The notes under the pieces were generated by a model. That model searched no databases and was not told the origin of the DNA. It was given only the letters and a program-made list of their open reading frames with translations. A stretch of DNA of 49,316 bases from an uncultured Myxococcales bacterium (GTDB lineage: Bacteria; Myxococcota_A; Bradymonadia; UBA7976; UBA1532). The stretch's first letter is position 1, and each line of letters opens with the position of its first letter. The DNA lies in the NCBI GenBank assembly GCA_903847385.1, contig CAINDO010000432.1:1-49316 (forward strand), in the 5' to 3' direction. The position numbers and the translations under genes were made by a program. Shown one piece after another: positions 35,130 to 42,675 of this stretch.

Positions 35130-35131
35130 GA
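33548..35131 (+). CDS. IS1182-family transposase
   Basis: 527 residues, intact. It has the layout of the IS1182 DDE transposases: an N-terminal DUF772-like domain (LGRTPVDPQFKLTVWLYA and the SLSDTVLKEFRREN region), a first catalytic Asp in LAVDSMRLRADAA, a second in VAADAGYMSQADL, a zinc-binding-like cluster DCQTCPLKSACTTG, and the C-terminal catalytic Glu region RIATIEPIFSYIQDAMHF with RGL-like helices. The ATG at 33548 lies 67 bp inside the left end. Its stop (TGA, 35129-35131) uses the last base of the right inverted repeat. Codon use is visibly less GC-biased than in neighbours, as expected for a visitor. Confidence 0.92.
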   Translation: MSTSATEPLQLTEPTAPPKAPRILRRGLRFHGDRSKQLNVLTGSPDMIVPAKHLVRDVIALVGLLDLTELRNKHKSLGRTPVDPQFKLTVWLYASLLGLHHASEVARALKTDAALKLAAGAHSLSDTVLKEFRRENGEFLEAANGQILALAVAERIVDPEALAVDSMRLRADAATASMRTRERSKERLDVLAKADTAAMSDEEKAIHAAKVAKHELAVARCDAEGRTGHSVTDPQATLMKFPSGASLPGHRVTAVGSGTTERFIVKVLVDGDPTDFGKLGPAVAGAREALIGAGMPVRDGAPPMQVAADAGYMSQADLKFAFDQRHAGRIDVVLPEATPPIRTNRATGEPLFGRDEFLFDDTDEVVCPSGRVMHGPYKMPDGGKQWRGHDCQTCPLKSACTTGKQRTLAINPVTDQLHQAVRDRLAEPGGRERYNKRIATIEPIFSYIQDAMHFTRASSRLTKTVFAEVHMKALAYNLSRLLAARARRASLRALALEFIVTSDTLSLVAIWLVDPVDTANAQLAPSL

Positions 35132-35132
35132 G

Positions 35133-36128
35133 GTGATCACGTGGACTCCGCATCTCAGCACCGACCTCGCATCCACGGACACAGGGGTTGGGGGAATGAT
35201 GCGAATTGGTGTCAACCCGACGGGAGACTCCGGCTGTGACGGCTCTGCTTGTGCGCACTACGACCCGTTCAGAGTCGACTGGGCAGAGAACTTGTTGGGG
35301 AATGGCCTGCTCTTGCGGCACGAGATTGGACATCTCGTCTTCTACTCGATGCTTGATCGCAGTTGGGACCTCGGCTGCTCGACGCACGAGTGGGGGGGGT
35401 TTTCGGGTCGCGGGTTTAGGAGTTGCGAGTGGGGCTCGTACGCAACCGAGGAAGGTGTGCCAACACTCATCGCGTTGCGCAGCATCACCACCGCAGACAC
35501 GAACACATGGCTGTGTGGCATGAACAGGTCGTCGACGGTTGGGAATCAGGACGCGTGTTCCGAGTGTCGGTTTGCACCTCTCTCGGTCGACAAGATGGCG
35601 GCCTGCGGCAGCCCAGCCCCAGTGCCCGACGCCTTCAGGGGGATCGGAGACACGTTTGCCACGCAGAAGACGGACTGCGCACGTCTGGATCCACTGCGCT
35701 GCGCCTGCCCGGACATCACGGGAGGCCCTATGAACACACCTGACGGCGTCTGTGACAACTATCAATCCCTGGGCTGGCGCAATCTTGTGCAGGTCGTGAG
35801 GTTCTTCTGGGACATTCTGGACACATCGACCGACGGGGGCCGAGACAACACCGACATGACGATGAGTGGCGCTGCGGGCCTCGCCGCGATGTTTGAGAGC
35901 ATCCCGTGCATCGCCAACACGGACTACGGAAAGCAACACACATGTCAGGAATGCAACAGGGCCGTCGGAGGCTGCACGCCAGTGGAGACGGACTCGAGCA
36001 CCCCAGATCCCGCGGCCGGCACACGGGACGGGTTCAACCTCTACGACTTCTCCTTTTTCATCCCGGACGGTTTGGATGGACAGTGGGACGAACGTGACAT
36101 CAACTGCGCTTCCGGCGCACTGGACTAG
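35133..36128 (+). pseudogene. 5'-truncated Cys-rich zinc metallopeptidase gene
   Basis: 331 residues remain from a GTG three bases after the IS end; no signal peptide is present and the frame is open back into the IS tip, so the original N-terminus was probably lost. The visible part has a zinc-peptidase helix, RHEIGHLVFYSML (HEIGH at 63-67), then a Cys-rich region and a segment LVQVVRFFWDILDTSTDGGRDNTD seen in exported myxobacterial proteins of similar type. The base composition is clearly less GC-rich than the surroundings, suggesting transfer. It would have been secreted; without its signal it is unlikely to work. The C-terminus is natural (stop at 36126-36128), five bases before the next gene. 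Confidence 0.65.
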
Positions 36129-36132
36129 AGCC

Positions 36133-36822
36133 ATGACCACTCACACCTCGGTGCTGCTTGCCGCCCTCGCGCTGGCCGCCTCGTTCCTACTCGGTTGCGT
36201 GCGCGATGCCGACGACGGGTCAGGCACGGGCGGGGCCGCAGGCTCGCCGCTCGGCGGTGCCGCCGCCGCAGCCGACGCGAGCGGGGGCCGGCCCGATACG
36301 CCCGAAATGCCCGTGGGCGGCGCGTGGGTCTGGCCGCCCGCTCCCGGCCCCGCCGAGTCTACGTGCGGTATTTCGTACGGCGACGACGACGTCGGCGAAC
36401 CAGTCGACATCTGCCGAAACACCTCGTTCCCCGAGGGCGGGGATTGTTACACGTGCGCGGTCGCTCAATGCTGTGTCTTGTTGATGTGTGCCAGCAAGAA
36501 CACGGGGGTTCCCTTCACCCAAGAGGGCTCGCGCTTCGAACACGCCTACCGGTACGTCGAGTGCGTGGATGAATGCCTGGCCGAGACCTCGGCCGTGGCC
36601 GACGAGCCCGCCGACGCCCGTCTGGAGGCGTGCGCCGAAACCTGTGCCCGAACCCATGACTTCGGGCTCGATGCCGACGTGATGGCGCGGCGGGGCACGC
36701 TCTTCGACGCCCGGTCGCTCGTCCGGTGCCTGGCGGACCTTCCCCTGGATCCACGGGTCGTTCAGCCGGTCTCCGACAACGTCGTCCCGGGCGGCTGCCC
36801 CGTCTGCCTGCCGCACCTCTGA
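36133..36822 (+). CDS. Cys-rich lipoprotein
   Basis: 229 residues. Signal with lipobox LLGC (Cys about 22), then a Gly/Ala/Pro tether (25-60). The mature part has about 14 further cysteines, several in paired helical arrangements: GGDCYTCAVAQCC, ECVDEC, ACAETC and the terminal GGCPVCLP. This resembles small exported Cys-rich proteins of myxobacteria that are held together by disulfides. It lies four bases after the truncated metallopeptidase gene and may have formed an operon with it, perhaps as an inhibitor or partner (inference). The promoter may have been lost with the upstream gene's 5' end. Function unknown. Confidence 0.75.
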   Translation: MTTHTSVLLAALALAASFLLGCVRDADDGSGTGGAAGSPLGGAAAAADASGGRPDTPEMPVGGAWVWPPAPGPAESTCGISYGDDDVGEPVDICRNTSFPEGGDCYTCAVAQCCVLLMCASKNTGVPFTQEGSRFEHAYRYVECVDECLAETSAVADEPADARLEACAETCARTHDFGLDADVMARRGTLFDARSLVRCLADLPLDPRVVQPVSDNVVPGGCPVCLPHL

Positions 36823-36831
36823 AGCACGGCG

Positions 36832-36900
36832 GTCGAAAGCGCGGCGTATCCCTCGTCCGGGCGCTCGTTCAACGGCCCCAACCGCCAGAACCCGCCCGAG
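36832..36900 (+). pseudogene. 69-bp remnant of a DUF1552 gene
   Basis: Matches 26027-26095 inside the DUF1552 gene at 60 of 69 positions and in the same orientation. Read in frame it gives VESAAYPSSGRSFNGPNRQ and then NPPE, against IECAAYPSNGLSFNGPNSQ and then NPPE in the intact protein. Neither the preceding nor the following sequence continues the match, so this is debris of a second DUF1552 gene rather than a gene. Confidence 0.8.
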
Positions 36901-36916
36901 GCCTGCCCGCCCCTCA

Positions 36917-36931
36917 CACCACCACGGTCAC
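36917..36931 (-). pseudogene. Five-codon remnant of a VapC-type toxin gene
   Basis: The antitoxin stop overlaps a GTG by four bases (GTGA), the usual vapBC coupling. From this GTG the frame reads M-T-V-V-V and then TGA. VapC/PIN toxins commonly begin with such a hydrophobic strand followed at once by the catalytic Asp. Immediately beyond (36916 and below) lies unrelated DNA ending in the DUF1552 remnant, so the toxin was probably cut off here. Confidence 0.5.
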
Positions 36932-37137
36932 GCTCGCGCCGTGGCCCTTCGCGCCGGCTCGCGCGCATCCCGCTCCGCGCGAATCAGCTCCGCCGCACTC
37001 GGCGCGAGCGGCGGCCGAGCCGGGACCGAAAGGCGCTCCAGCAGCTCCGCTCGAGACGGCCGCTCCAGCGCCGCGCGGGCCTTCAGGGCGCGATGGAGTT
37101 CGTCGGGGACGTTCCGGACCTGGATCATGGTGCTCAT
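36928..37137 (-). CDS. FitA/VapB-type ribbon-helix-helix antitoxin, apparently orphaned
   Basis: 69 residues from the ATG at 37137 (37128 and 37167 are alternatives). The N-terminus MSTMIQVRNVPDELHRALKA is the beta strand and first helix of FitA-like antitoxins, continued by RAALERPSRAELLERL as the second helix. The C-terminal half (PPLAPSAAELIRAERDAREP) is the flexible toxin-binding tail. It would bind DNA as a dimer and neutralise a PIN-domain RNase toxin. The toxin gene should follow with a four-base overlap but ends after five codons. An inverted repeat lies just upstream of the start, fitting autoregulation. The gene may survive as a silent leftover or may guard against a toxin encoded elsewhere. 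Confidence 0.75.
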   Translation of the reverse strand: MSTMIQVRNVPDELHRALKARAALERPSRAELLERLSVPARPPLAPSAAELIRAERDAREPARRATARA

Positions 37138-37144
37138 GTGCTGA

Positions 37145-37169
37145 ACATGAAATCCGCCCGAGTTCATGT
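37145..37169. promoter_or_regulatory. Inverted repeat upstream of the antitoxin gene
   Basis: ACATGAA (37145-37151) and TTCATGT (37163-37169) form perfect 7-bp arms around an 11-bp spacer, eight bases before the antitoxin ATG (minus strand). This is where antitoxin dimers usually bind their own promoter. Confidence 0.5.
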
Positions 37170-37195
37170 CAAGCCGCCGGCCGCTCGCCGGCCCC

Positions 37196-37357
37196 GCGCC
37201 CTCAGTTCCCGATGTCCGCCCGCAGGTGCAGGTACGGCGCCACGTTGTCGGGCTCGAGGCGGGCGTTCTCCAGGGTGACCTGGACGGGCAGGGCGTCCGT
37301 GCCGAAGGCGAAGGTCTGCTGGGCGATGAGCCCGGGCAGCGCGCCCACGAGGCCCTG
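37196..37357. repeat. Direct repeat, copy 2 (with 33319-33480)
   Basis: Contains the 3' end of the intact BPI-like gene. 156 of 162 positions match copy 1; recombination between the two would remove the 3.9-kb segment that holds the IS element, the metallopeptidase remnant, the Cys-rich lipoprotein and the antitoxin. Confidence 0.93.
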
Positions 37358-39103
37358 AATCACGGTCTCCAGGGCCTCGTCCCGGACGGGGCCGCGGGGG
37401 GAGTCGGCGACATCGGCGTGGACCTCGACCTGCAGGTCCGGCGAGAGCTCGATCTGGCCGCCGTCGGCGATCTGCTGCACGTCGAACTTCGCCTTGGCGA
37501 TGAAGTGGAGCGACACGGTCACGAGCAGGCCGTCGTTGGGCGTGGCGATGTCGAGCAGCAGGTCGCCCGTCTCGATGACGAGGGGGTGGTCCGTCTTCTC
37601 CAGGCGCGCCACGGGGGGCAGCAGCGGGCGCAGCGTCAGCTCCAGGGGCTGCGTGCGGTCGATGCCGTTGGCGACCTCGCCCAGGGGGCCGGCGAGCACG
37701 GCCACCGTCAGGGGCACGGGCGACTCGAAGCCGCTGTCGGCGTCCAGCGTGAAGTCCAGCACGCCGGCGGCCCAGGCGGCGTGGAGCACGCGCGAGGCCA
37801 GATCCACCGAGGCGGCCACGTCCAGCTCCGACACGACCTCGAGGCCGGGCTGCCCGCCCAGGGGCCGCACGGCGCCGCCCTGGTGCACGCTCATGTCCGC
37901 CGCGGCCAGCGTGTCGGCCCAGATCTCCAGGCCGTCGTTGTGCGACTCGACGCGGCTGAGCAGGATGCCCAGGTCGATGCCGTGGCCCAGGACCTCGACC
38001 GTGCGCGAGAGCGCGCTGGGGTCGAACAGCGAGGGGATGACGAAGTCGTTGAGCGCGTCGCGGATGGTGTCCTGGGCCAGGTCACGGACGGTGCCGTTGA
38101 ACCAGTCCTCGATGAAGCCGGGCACGCCGTCGATGCCGTAGTTGAAGCCACGCAGGTCGACGTTCGAGTCGAGCAGGTCGAGGGCCAGCCCGCCCTCGGG
38201 GGTGGCGCTGGCGCTCAGGTGGCCGGTGACCACGCCGGGGTTGGTCTCGACGAAGCCGGCGACCGTGATGTCGCCGATGACCGGCACGTCCACGTCCGCC
38301 TCGAGGTCCACGCGCAGGCCGTGGATGGCCAGCGTGACCTCGATGCGGCCCTCCTGGGGGATCAGGCCGACCTCGACGCGGTCGTAGCGCAGGCCGCGCA
38401 GCCGCACGTTGCCGGGCAGGTTGCCGCGGGCCAGCGACTCGAGGTCCAGGTTGCGCAGATAGTCCGAGAGCAGCGCCGAGATCTGCGCGAAGCCCTGGCG
38501 ACTGACCTTGACGGCCGCGCCGTCCTCGATGGGGGCGGTGGGGTCGGCGTCGGCGTCCTGGAGCACCGCGCGGCGGTCCTCTTTGACGATCTGGCTGCCG
38601 ACCTCGCCGTCCTTCGCGGTGGTCACGAGCACGTTCAGGCCACCGACGGCGGGGACCTCGGCCGAGAAGTGGCCGTCGGGGCCGGGCACGACCTCCGCGC
38701 CGGCCACGGTGAGCGTGGGCGCGACGCCGCCGGTCACGATGCCCTCGACGTGGATCGTCGGGCCCGCGAGCCAACTGCCGCGGGCGGGTGCGGTGACCTG
38801 CAGGGCCAGGGGTTCCGGGGGCGGGGGCGCCTCCGTGGCCGGGGCCGGGCCGCCGACCTCGGGTCCGCCGCGACTGGGCGCCCCGCCGACGGACGGCGCG
38901 CTCGGGGACGCGGGCCCGCCGGGCGCCTGTCCCATGAGATCCGGGCTGCCGCTCTCGTCGGCCGTGAGGCCGGCCGGGCGCGAGCTCAGTTCCCCTGACG
39001 CGCAGCCGCCGACCACGGCTGGCGCCAGGGGCAGCGCCGCGAAGGCGAGCCGTTGGACCCATCGGCTCGCCACAGAGAGAGTGCTCAGGTTGCGGGTGCG
39101 CAT
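37202..39103 (-). CDS. Lipoprotein resembling a two-barrel BPI/LBP (TULIP) lipid-binding protein
   Basis: 633 residues from the ATG at 39103. Signal with lipobox VVGGC (Cys34, the only Cys in the protein), a Pro/Gly tether to about 85 and an Ig-like sandwich (about 86-170). Two long beta-rich halves follow. The first (about 185-350) ends in an amphipathic helix pair (VPGFIEDWFNGTVRDLAQDT) as in the BPI N-terminal barrel. The second (about 390-633) runs SELDVAASVDLASRVLHAAW, AGVLDFTLD, LPPVARLEKTDHPLVIETGD and ends VTLENARLEPDNVAPYLHLR; the order and spacing recall the C-terminal barrel of human BPI, which closes with a similar NVVLQPHQNFLLFGADV stretch. If right, it would carry or sense lipids or LPS at the outer membrane. 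The fold call rests on pattern memory only. Confidence 0.6.
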   Translation of the reverse strand: MRTRNLSTLSVASRWVQRLAFAALPLAPAVVGGCASGELSSRPAGLTADESGSPDLMGQAPGGPASPSAPSVGGAPSRGGPEVGGPAPATEAPPPPEPLALQVTAPARGSWLAGPTIHVEGIVTGGVAPTLTVAGAEVVPGPDGHFSAEVPAVGGLNVLVTTAKDGEVGSQIVKEDRRAVLQDADADPTAPIEDGAAVKVSRQGFAQISALLSDYLRNLDLESLARGNLPGNVRLRGLRYDRVEVGLIPQEGRIEVTLAIHGLRVDLEADVDVPVIGDITVAGFVETNPGVVTGHLSASATPEGGLALDLLDSNVDLRGFNYGIDGVPGFIEDWFNGTVRDLAQDTIRDALNDFVIPSLFDPSALSRTVEVLGHGIDLGILLSRVESHNDGLEIWADTLAAADMSVHQGGAVRPLGGQPGLEVVSELDVAASVDLASRVLHAAWAAGVLDFTLDADSGFESPVPLTVAVLAGPLGEVANGIDRTQPLELTLRPLLPPVARLEKTDHPLVIETGDLLLDIATPNDGLLVTVSLHFIAKAKFDVQQIADGGQIELSPDLQVEVHADVADSPRGPVRDEALETVIQGLVGALPGLIAQQTFAFGTDALPVQVTLENARLEPDNVAPYLHLRADIGN

Positions 39104-39241
39104 GGACTCGCGCGCTCGCAAGGGATGTGCCATCGGCGCGGCAGGCGGTGCGGAGACCGGCCGCGGGACACGCTGGGGTCGGGCGACCCCGGCGCGGGCG
39201 GGCATGCGGCGCGCACGGTGGCGACCGCGCCCGCCAGTGCG

Positions 39242-39709
39242 TCAGGTGACGCCGAGCCGCGAGGCGACGAAGCTCATGGCCTGCTGCATGGCCTGCACGT
39301 CGCCGGCGTTGGGCGGCGGGCCCTGGCGGGCATAGGCCCCGGCGCTGGCGCCGCGGGCGTCCTGCGGGGGCGGCGCCGACGGGGGCGGGGCGAGCGCGCC
39401 CAGGTCACCGGAGGCGGCCACCTTGTCGAACGCCTCGGCCAGCTTGCCGAGCGCCTGGATGAGCGACCCGCCCGACTTCTGCCCTTCGGAGCGCAGGGCC
39501 GAGGCCAGCTCCGACGCCGTGCTCTTCAGCTTCTCGGGGTCGGACTGCTGCAGCGCCGAGAGGCGCCCGAAGACCTCACCCGCCGCGGAGATGCCCGGCG
39601 GGGCGCTCTGCGGACGGGGGCGGGGCGGTTCGAGATCGGCCGGGCTCGATCCCCATGGGCGAGGCGCCAGCGCCGGGGATGCGCTGGCCGCGACGGAGGA
39701 AATGTTCAT
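39242..39709 (-). CDS. Small Ala/Pro-rich protein of unknown function
   Basis: 155 residues, no signal peptide and no membrane segment. The first 45 residues are Pro/Ser/Ala-rich; a helical block (about 45-95) contains FGRLSALQQSDPEKLKSTASELASALRSEG; another Pro/Ala/Gly linker precedes a final helix (DVQAMQQAMSFVASRLGVT). GGAG lies ten bases before the ATG. I do not recognise a family. It diverges from the following lipoprotein gene with 196 bp between starts and is followed on its own strand by the BPI-like gene after 138 bp. It could be a cytoplasmic scaffold or a substrate of a non-classical export route; this is guesswork. Confidence 0.6.
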   Translation of the reverse strand: MNISSVAASASPALAPRPWGSSPADLEPPRPRPQSAPPGISAAGEVFGRLSALQQSDPEKLKSTASELASALRSEGQKSGGSLIQALGKLAEAFDKVAASGDLGALAPPPSAPPPQDARGASAGAYARQGPPPNAGDVQAMQQAMSFVASRLGVT

Positions 39710-39905
39710 GATCGATGACTCCAGTCCGGTTGATTCGGTGTCGTTTTCGCTGCCTGTCTTCCGACCTTTGCATCGTCCCCGCGGGGCCCGACATGAGGTC
39801 CGCGAGCCCGACCGGGCCAACCCCGATAATGCGGCAGCCAAACGCGGCGAGGGTGCGGCGCGGGTCTTGTGATAGGCTCGCGCCGCCTTGCACAGGAGTT
39901 GCCCG

Positions 39906-41648
39906 ATGGCCCTGCCGCGCCGCCGCACCGCCCTCGTCCTCACCGCGCTCACGCTCTGTGCCGCGGCCGTGTCCGCCTGCGGCGAAGCCGCCACCGACGC
40001 TGCGACCGACTCGGGCGCCTCGGGCGACGACGACAAGTCGACCGCACCGCCGGACCTCTCGGGCAAGGCGGACGGCACGCCGGCGGTGGCCGAGCAGGGT
40101 CGCTTCGAGACGCCCCATGCGCCCGGGCAGCCCGTCGTGCGGCAGGGCGCGCTGACCGATCGCGCGCTCGCCTGGCGCCTGCGCGGCTACGGCAACACGC
40201 GCCTGCGCCTCACGCTGACGTCCGCGAACGCCAGCGCGGGTCCGGACCCCTACCTGGCCGTGGACGGCCCCCTGCCGGACGCGACGGGCACCGTCGTGGG
40301 TTACGCCGACGACGTGTCGACGAGCGATCGCACGGCGCAGCTCGAGGTCACGCTCCCCGCCGCCGGGGCGTACCGCGTCCAGGCGGGCACCTACGGCCTG
40401 TTCCACCAGCAGGCGACGACCGCGGGCGACGTGACGCTGACCGTGGAGTGCCTGGAGAACTGCGCGCCCCACGAGTGGACGCTGGCCGAGGTCTTCGCCG
40501 AGGTCTCCGCGCAGCAGGGCCCGGCGCAGCTTCAGGCGATGGTGTCCCAGGGCATCGGCGCGTTGTTCCCGGACGCGGACACGGCCGCGGCGATCCGCGC
40601 GCAGGCGGAGGCGGCCCTGAGCGCCCCCACCCTGCCCGAGGCGTTCCCCAGCGTGCCGCTCGCCGCCATCGGCACCGCGCAGGCGCTGCTGGAGCGGCCC
40701 GGCGAGCCCGTGCCCGCCCCCGCCGCCGTCACGTTCGATCTGCAGGCTCTGCTGACCGAGAACTGCCACCCGAAGCGCTCGTCCCTGGCGCCCCTGCACC
40801 CGAGCCTGCCGGATCTGCAGACGGGCAGCGCCCCGGACTACACGTTCGACGACTGCACGCTCCAGCGCGCGCAGGACTTCGCCAACGTGCTGAACAACCT
40901 GGCGCTGGAGAACGGCTCCGCGGTCGTGAACGGCCCCACGCGCTACGAGAGCGTCGAGGACGCCTTCACGGCCCTGATGGACGCCGGCCATCACATCACG
41001 GTCCAGAACAACCGGTACTTCGCCGACTTCCTGGGCCTGAGCTACCGCGGCGACCCCATCAAGTCGCCGGTCTGGGTGGACACGGGCATCCCGGACTCGG
41101 CCGGCGAGACCCTGAAGGTGCCCGCGCCCCACACGCACCACACGATCATCGTCGATGGACCGGTCGTGAACGCCACGCTCATGTACTACATGGGCGTGTC
41201 GGGCGGCGTGAGCTTCCGCGCCGTCGAGGGCGCCCGGCCCCGCTGGACGGGCGAGCGCACGCGCTACACCTACGACAGCGAGACCGACCGGGACGCCATC
41301 GTGCAGCTGATGGTCACCGCCGCCGATCTGCGCCGCAAGTGGACGCAGGCCGGGGCCGCGCTGCCCGCGCTGGGTTATGGGCAGCTCGGCGTGTGCAACG
41401 ACTCGACGGCCGTGCTGGAGTACACCGCCGAGGGCGCCGTGACGATCTTCCCCCTGGCCCACCCGGCCACGGACGCCGAGCAGGCCGGCGGCGACGCCGT
41501 GGACCGCGTGCTGGCCGCGCTCCCCTCGGACCTGGCCGGCTTCGACAGCACGGACGCCCTGCGCCGCATCCGGGAGACGCTCTCGTTCGAGGACCCCGCC
41601 GACCTGCCCTTCCCCGGCCTGACCGCGCAGCTCGCGCGCCTGCCCTGA
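39906..41648 (+). CDS. Large lipoprotein of unknown function
   Basis: 580 residues. Lipobox region AAVSAC (Cys about 25), then an Asp/Ser/Ala tether with DDDKSTAPPDLSGKADG, a linker type frequent in exported proteins of myxobacteria and relatives. Residues about 60-160 look like a PPC-type beta-sandwich (LAWRLRGYGNTRLRLTLTS and AYRVQAGTYGLFHQQ). The rest is mixed alpha/beta with four or more cysteines and a His-rich stretch PAPHTHHTIIVDGPVVNAT that might bind metal. No known family recognised. The ATG at 39906 fits the signal; the frame extends only slightly upstream. The hydrolase gene follows after 21 bp and may be co-transcribed. Confidence 0.72.
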   Translation: MALPRRRTALVLTALTLCAAAVSACGEAATDAATDSGASGDDDKSTAPPDLSGKADGTPAVAEQGRFETPHAPGQPVVRQGALTDRALAWRLRGYGNTRLRLTLTSANASAGPDPYLAVDGPLPDATGTVVGYADDVSTSDRTAQLEVTLPAAGAYRVQAGTYGLFHQQATTAGDVTLTVECLENCAPHEWTLAEVFAEVSAQQGPAQLQAMVSQGIGALFPDADTAAAIRAQAEAALSAPTLPEAFPSVPLAAIGTAQALLERPGEPVPAPAAVTFDLQALLTENCHPKRSSLAPLHPSLPDLQTGSAPDYTFDDCTLQRAQDFANVLNNLALENGSAVVNGPTRYESVEDAFTALMDAGHHITVQNNRYFADFLGLSYRGDPIKSPVWVDTGIPDSAGETLKVPAPHTHHTIIVDGPVVNATLMYYMGVSGGVSFRAVEGARPRWTGERTRYTYDSETDRDAIVQLMVTAADLRRKWTQAGAALPALGYGQLGVCNDSTAVLEYTAEGAVTIFPLAHPATDAEQAGGDAVDRVLAALPSDLAGFDSTDALRRIRETLSFEDPADLPFPGLTAQLARLP

Positions 41649-41669
41649 TTCGGACGCGCCGGCACCACC

Positions 41670-42554
41670 ATGCTCGACTCCGCCATTCGCGCGCTCATGC
41701 GGCCCTTCGACCGCGCGCTGTGCACCCCTTCGCCCGAGGTCCCGGCCCCGACGCTCAATCTGCGTTACCTGGGCACCGCCGGCTTCGTGGTCACCCACCG
41801 CGACACAGGCCACACGGTCGTGCTCGACCCCTACGTCACGCGCACCTCGGCCCTGGGCACGGTCTCCGGGCCGCTCGTGCCGGATCTCGCCGCGATCGAG
41901 CGGTACATCCCCCGCGCGGACGACGTGTTCATCGGCCACGCCCACCACGACCACATCCTCGACGCGCCGGACCTGTGCCGCCGCACGGGGGCCCGCCTCA
42001 TCGGCTCGAGCTCGGCCGTGATGGTCGGCCGCGCCGCCGGGCTGCCCGAGTCACAGCTGGTGGAGACCGCCGGGGACGAGGACCTGGAGACGGGCCCGTT
42101 CACCGCGCGGGGCCTGCCCTCGCGACACGGCCGCGTGTACTTCGGGCGCATCCCGCTGGCCGGCGACATCACGGCGCCGCCGCCCTGGCCGGCCCGCATG
42201 CAGCACCTGCGGCACGGCCACGTGCTGAACTGGCAGCTGAGGGCACCGGGCGCGCCGACGCTCGTGCACATCGACTCGGCGGACTTCATCGACACCGCCC
42301 TGGCCGACCAGCCCTGCGACGTCCTGTGCCTGTGCGCGATCGGGCGCCGGGGTCGCCCCGGCTACACCGAGACCGCCCTGCGCCTGCTCAAGCCGAAGTA
42401 CGTGATCCCCTGCCACTGGGACCTCTTCTTCGGCCCGCTGGACTTGCCCGCCGTGGAGTTGCCGGGCTGCGATCTCGCCGGTTTCATCGACGAGATCCGC
42501 ACCGGCGGCGCCACCCCCCTCGTCCTGGACTTGAACGCGAACGTGGACTTGTGA
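41670..42554 (+). CDS. Metallo-beta-lactamase-fold hydrolase (UlaG/NAPE-PLD-like)
   Basis: 294 residues, no signal peptide, cytoplasmic. The class signature is clear: NLRYLGTAGFVVTH opens the fold, VVLDPYVTR follows, HAHHDHILDAPD is the HxHxDH metal site, SRHGRVYFG gives the next His, HIDSADF the bridging Asp and PKYVIPCHWDLFF the last His. This order matches the L-ascorbate-6-phosphate lactonase / N-acyl-phosphatidylethanolamine phospholipase-like branch. It may act on a lipid or lactone; the substrate is unknown. It follows the unknown lipoprotein gene by 21 bp. Confidence 0.88.
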   Translation: MLDSAIRALMRPFDRALCTPSPEVPAPTLNLRYLGTAGFVVTHRDTGHTVVLDPYVTRTSALGTVSGPLVPDLAAIERYIPRADDVFIGHAHHDHILDAPDLCRRTGARLIGSSSAVMVGRAAGLPESQLVETAGDEDLETGPFTARGLPSRHGRVYFGRIPLAGDITAPPPWPARMQHLRHGHVLNWQLRAPGAPTLVHIDSADFIDTALADQPCDVLCLCAIGRRGRPGYTETALRLLKPKYVIPCHWDLFFGPLDLPAVELPGCDLAGFIDEIRTGGATPLVLDLNANVDL

Positions 42555-42675
42555 AAAGTCCCGGATCCAGATCAAGTCCAGGCCCCACGGACGTTGCTCG
42601 ACGCCGCGCCGTGCCCATTTTTTCCATGGAGACCCCGCGTCTCCGACCTGCCACTCAGTCCCCCGGGAGGGTCCC

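Noticed and set aside
36726..37358. 210-codon plus-strand frame across the island end
   Set aside because: It reads through the DUF1552 remnant and over the antitoxin and BPI-like genes in the wrong frame; no start signal or domain.
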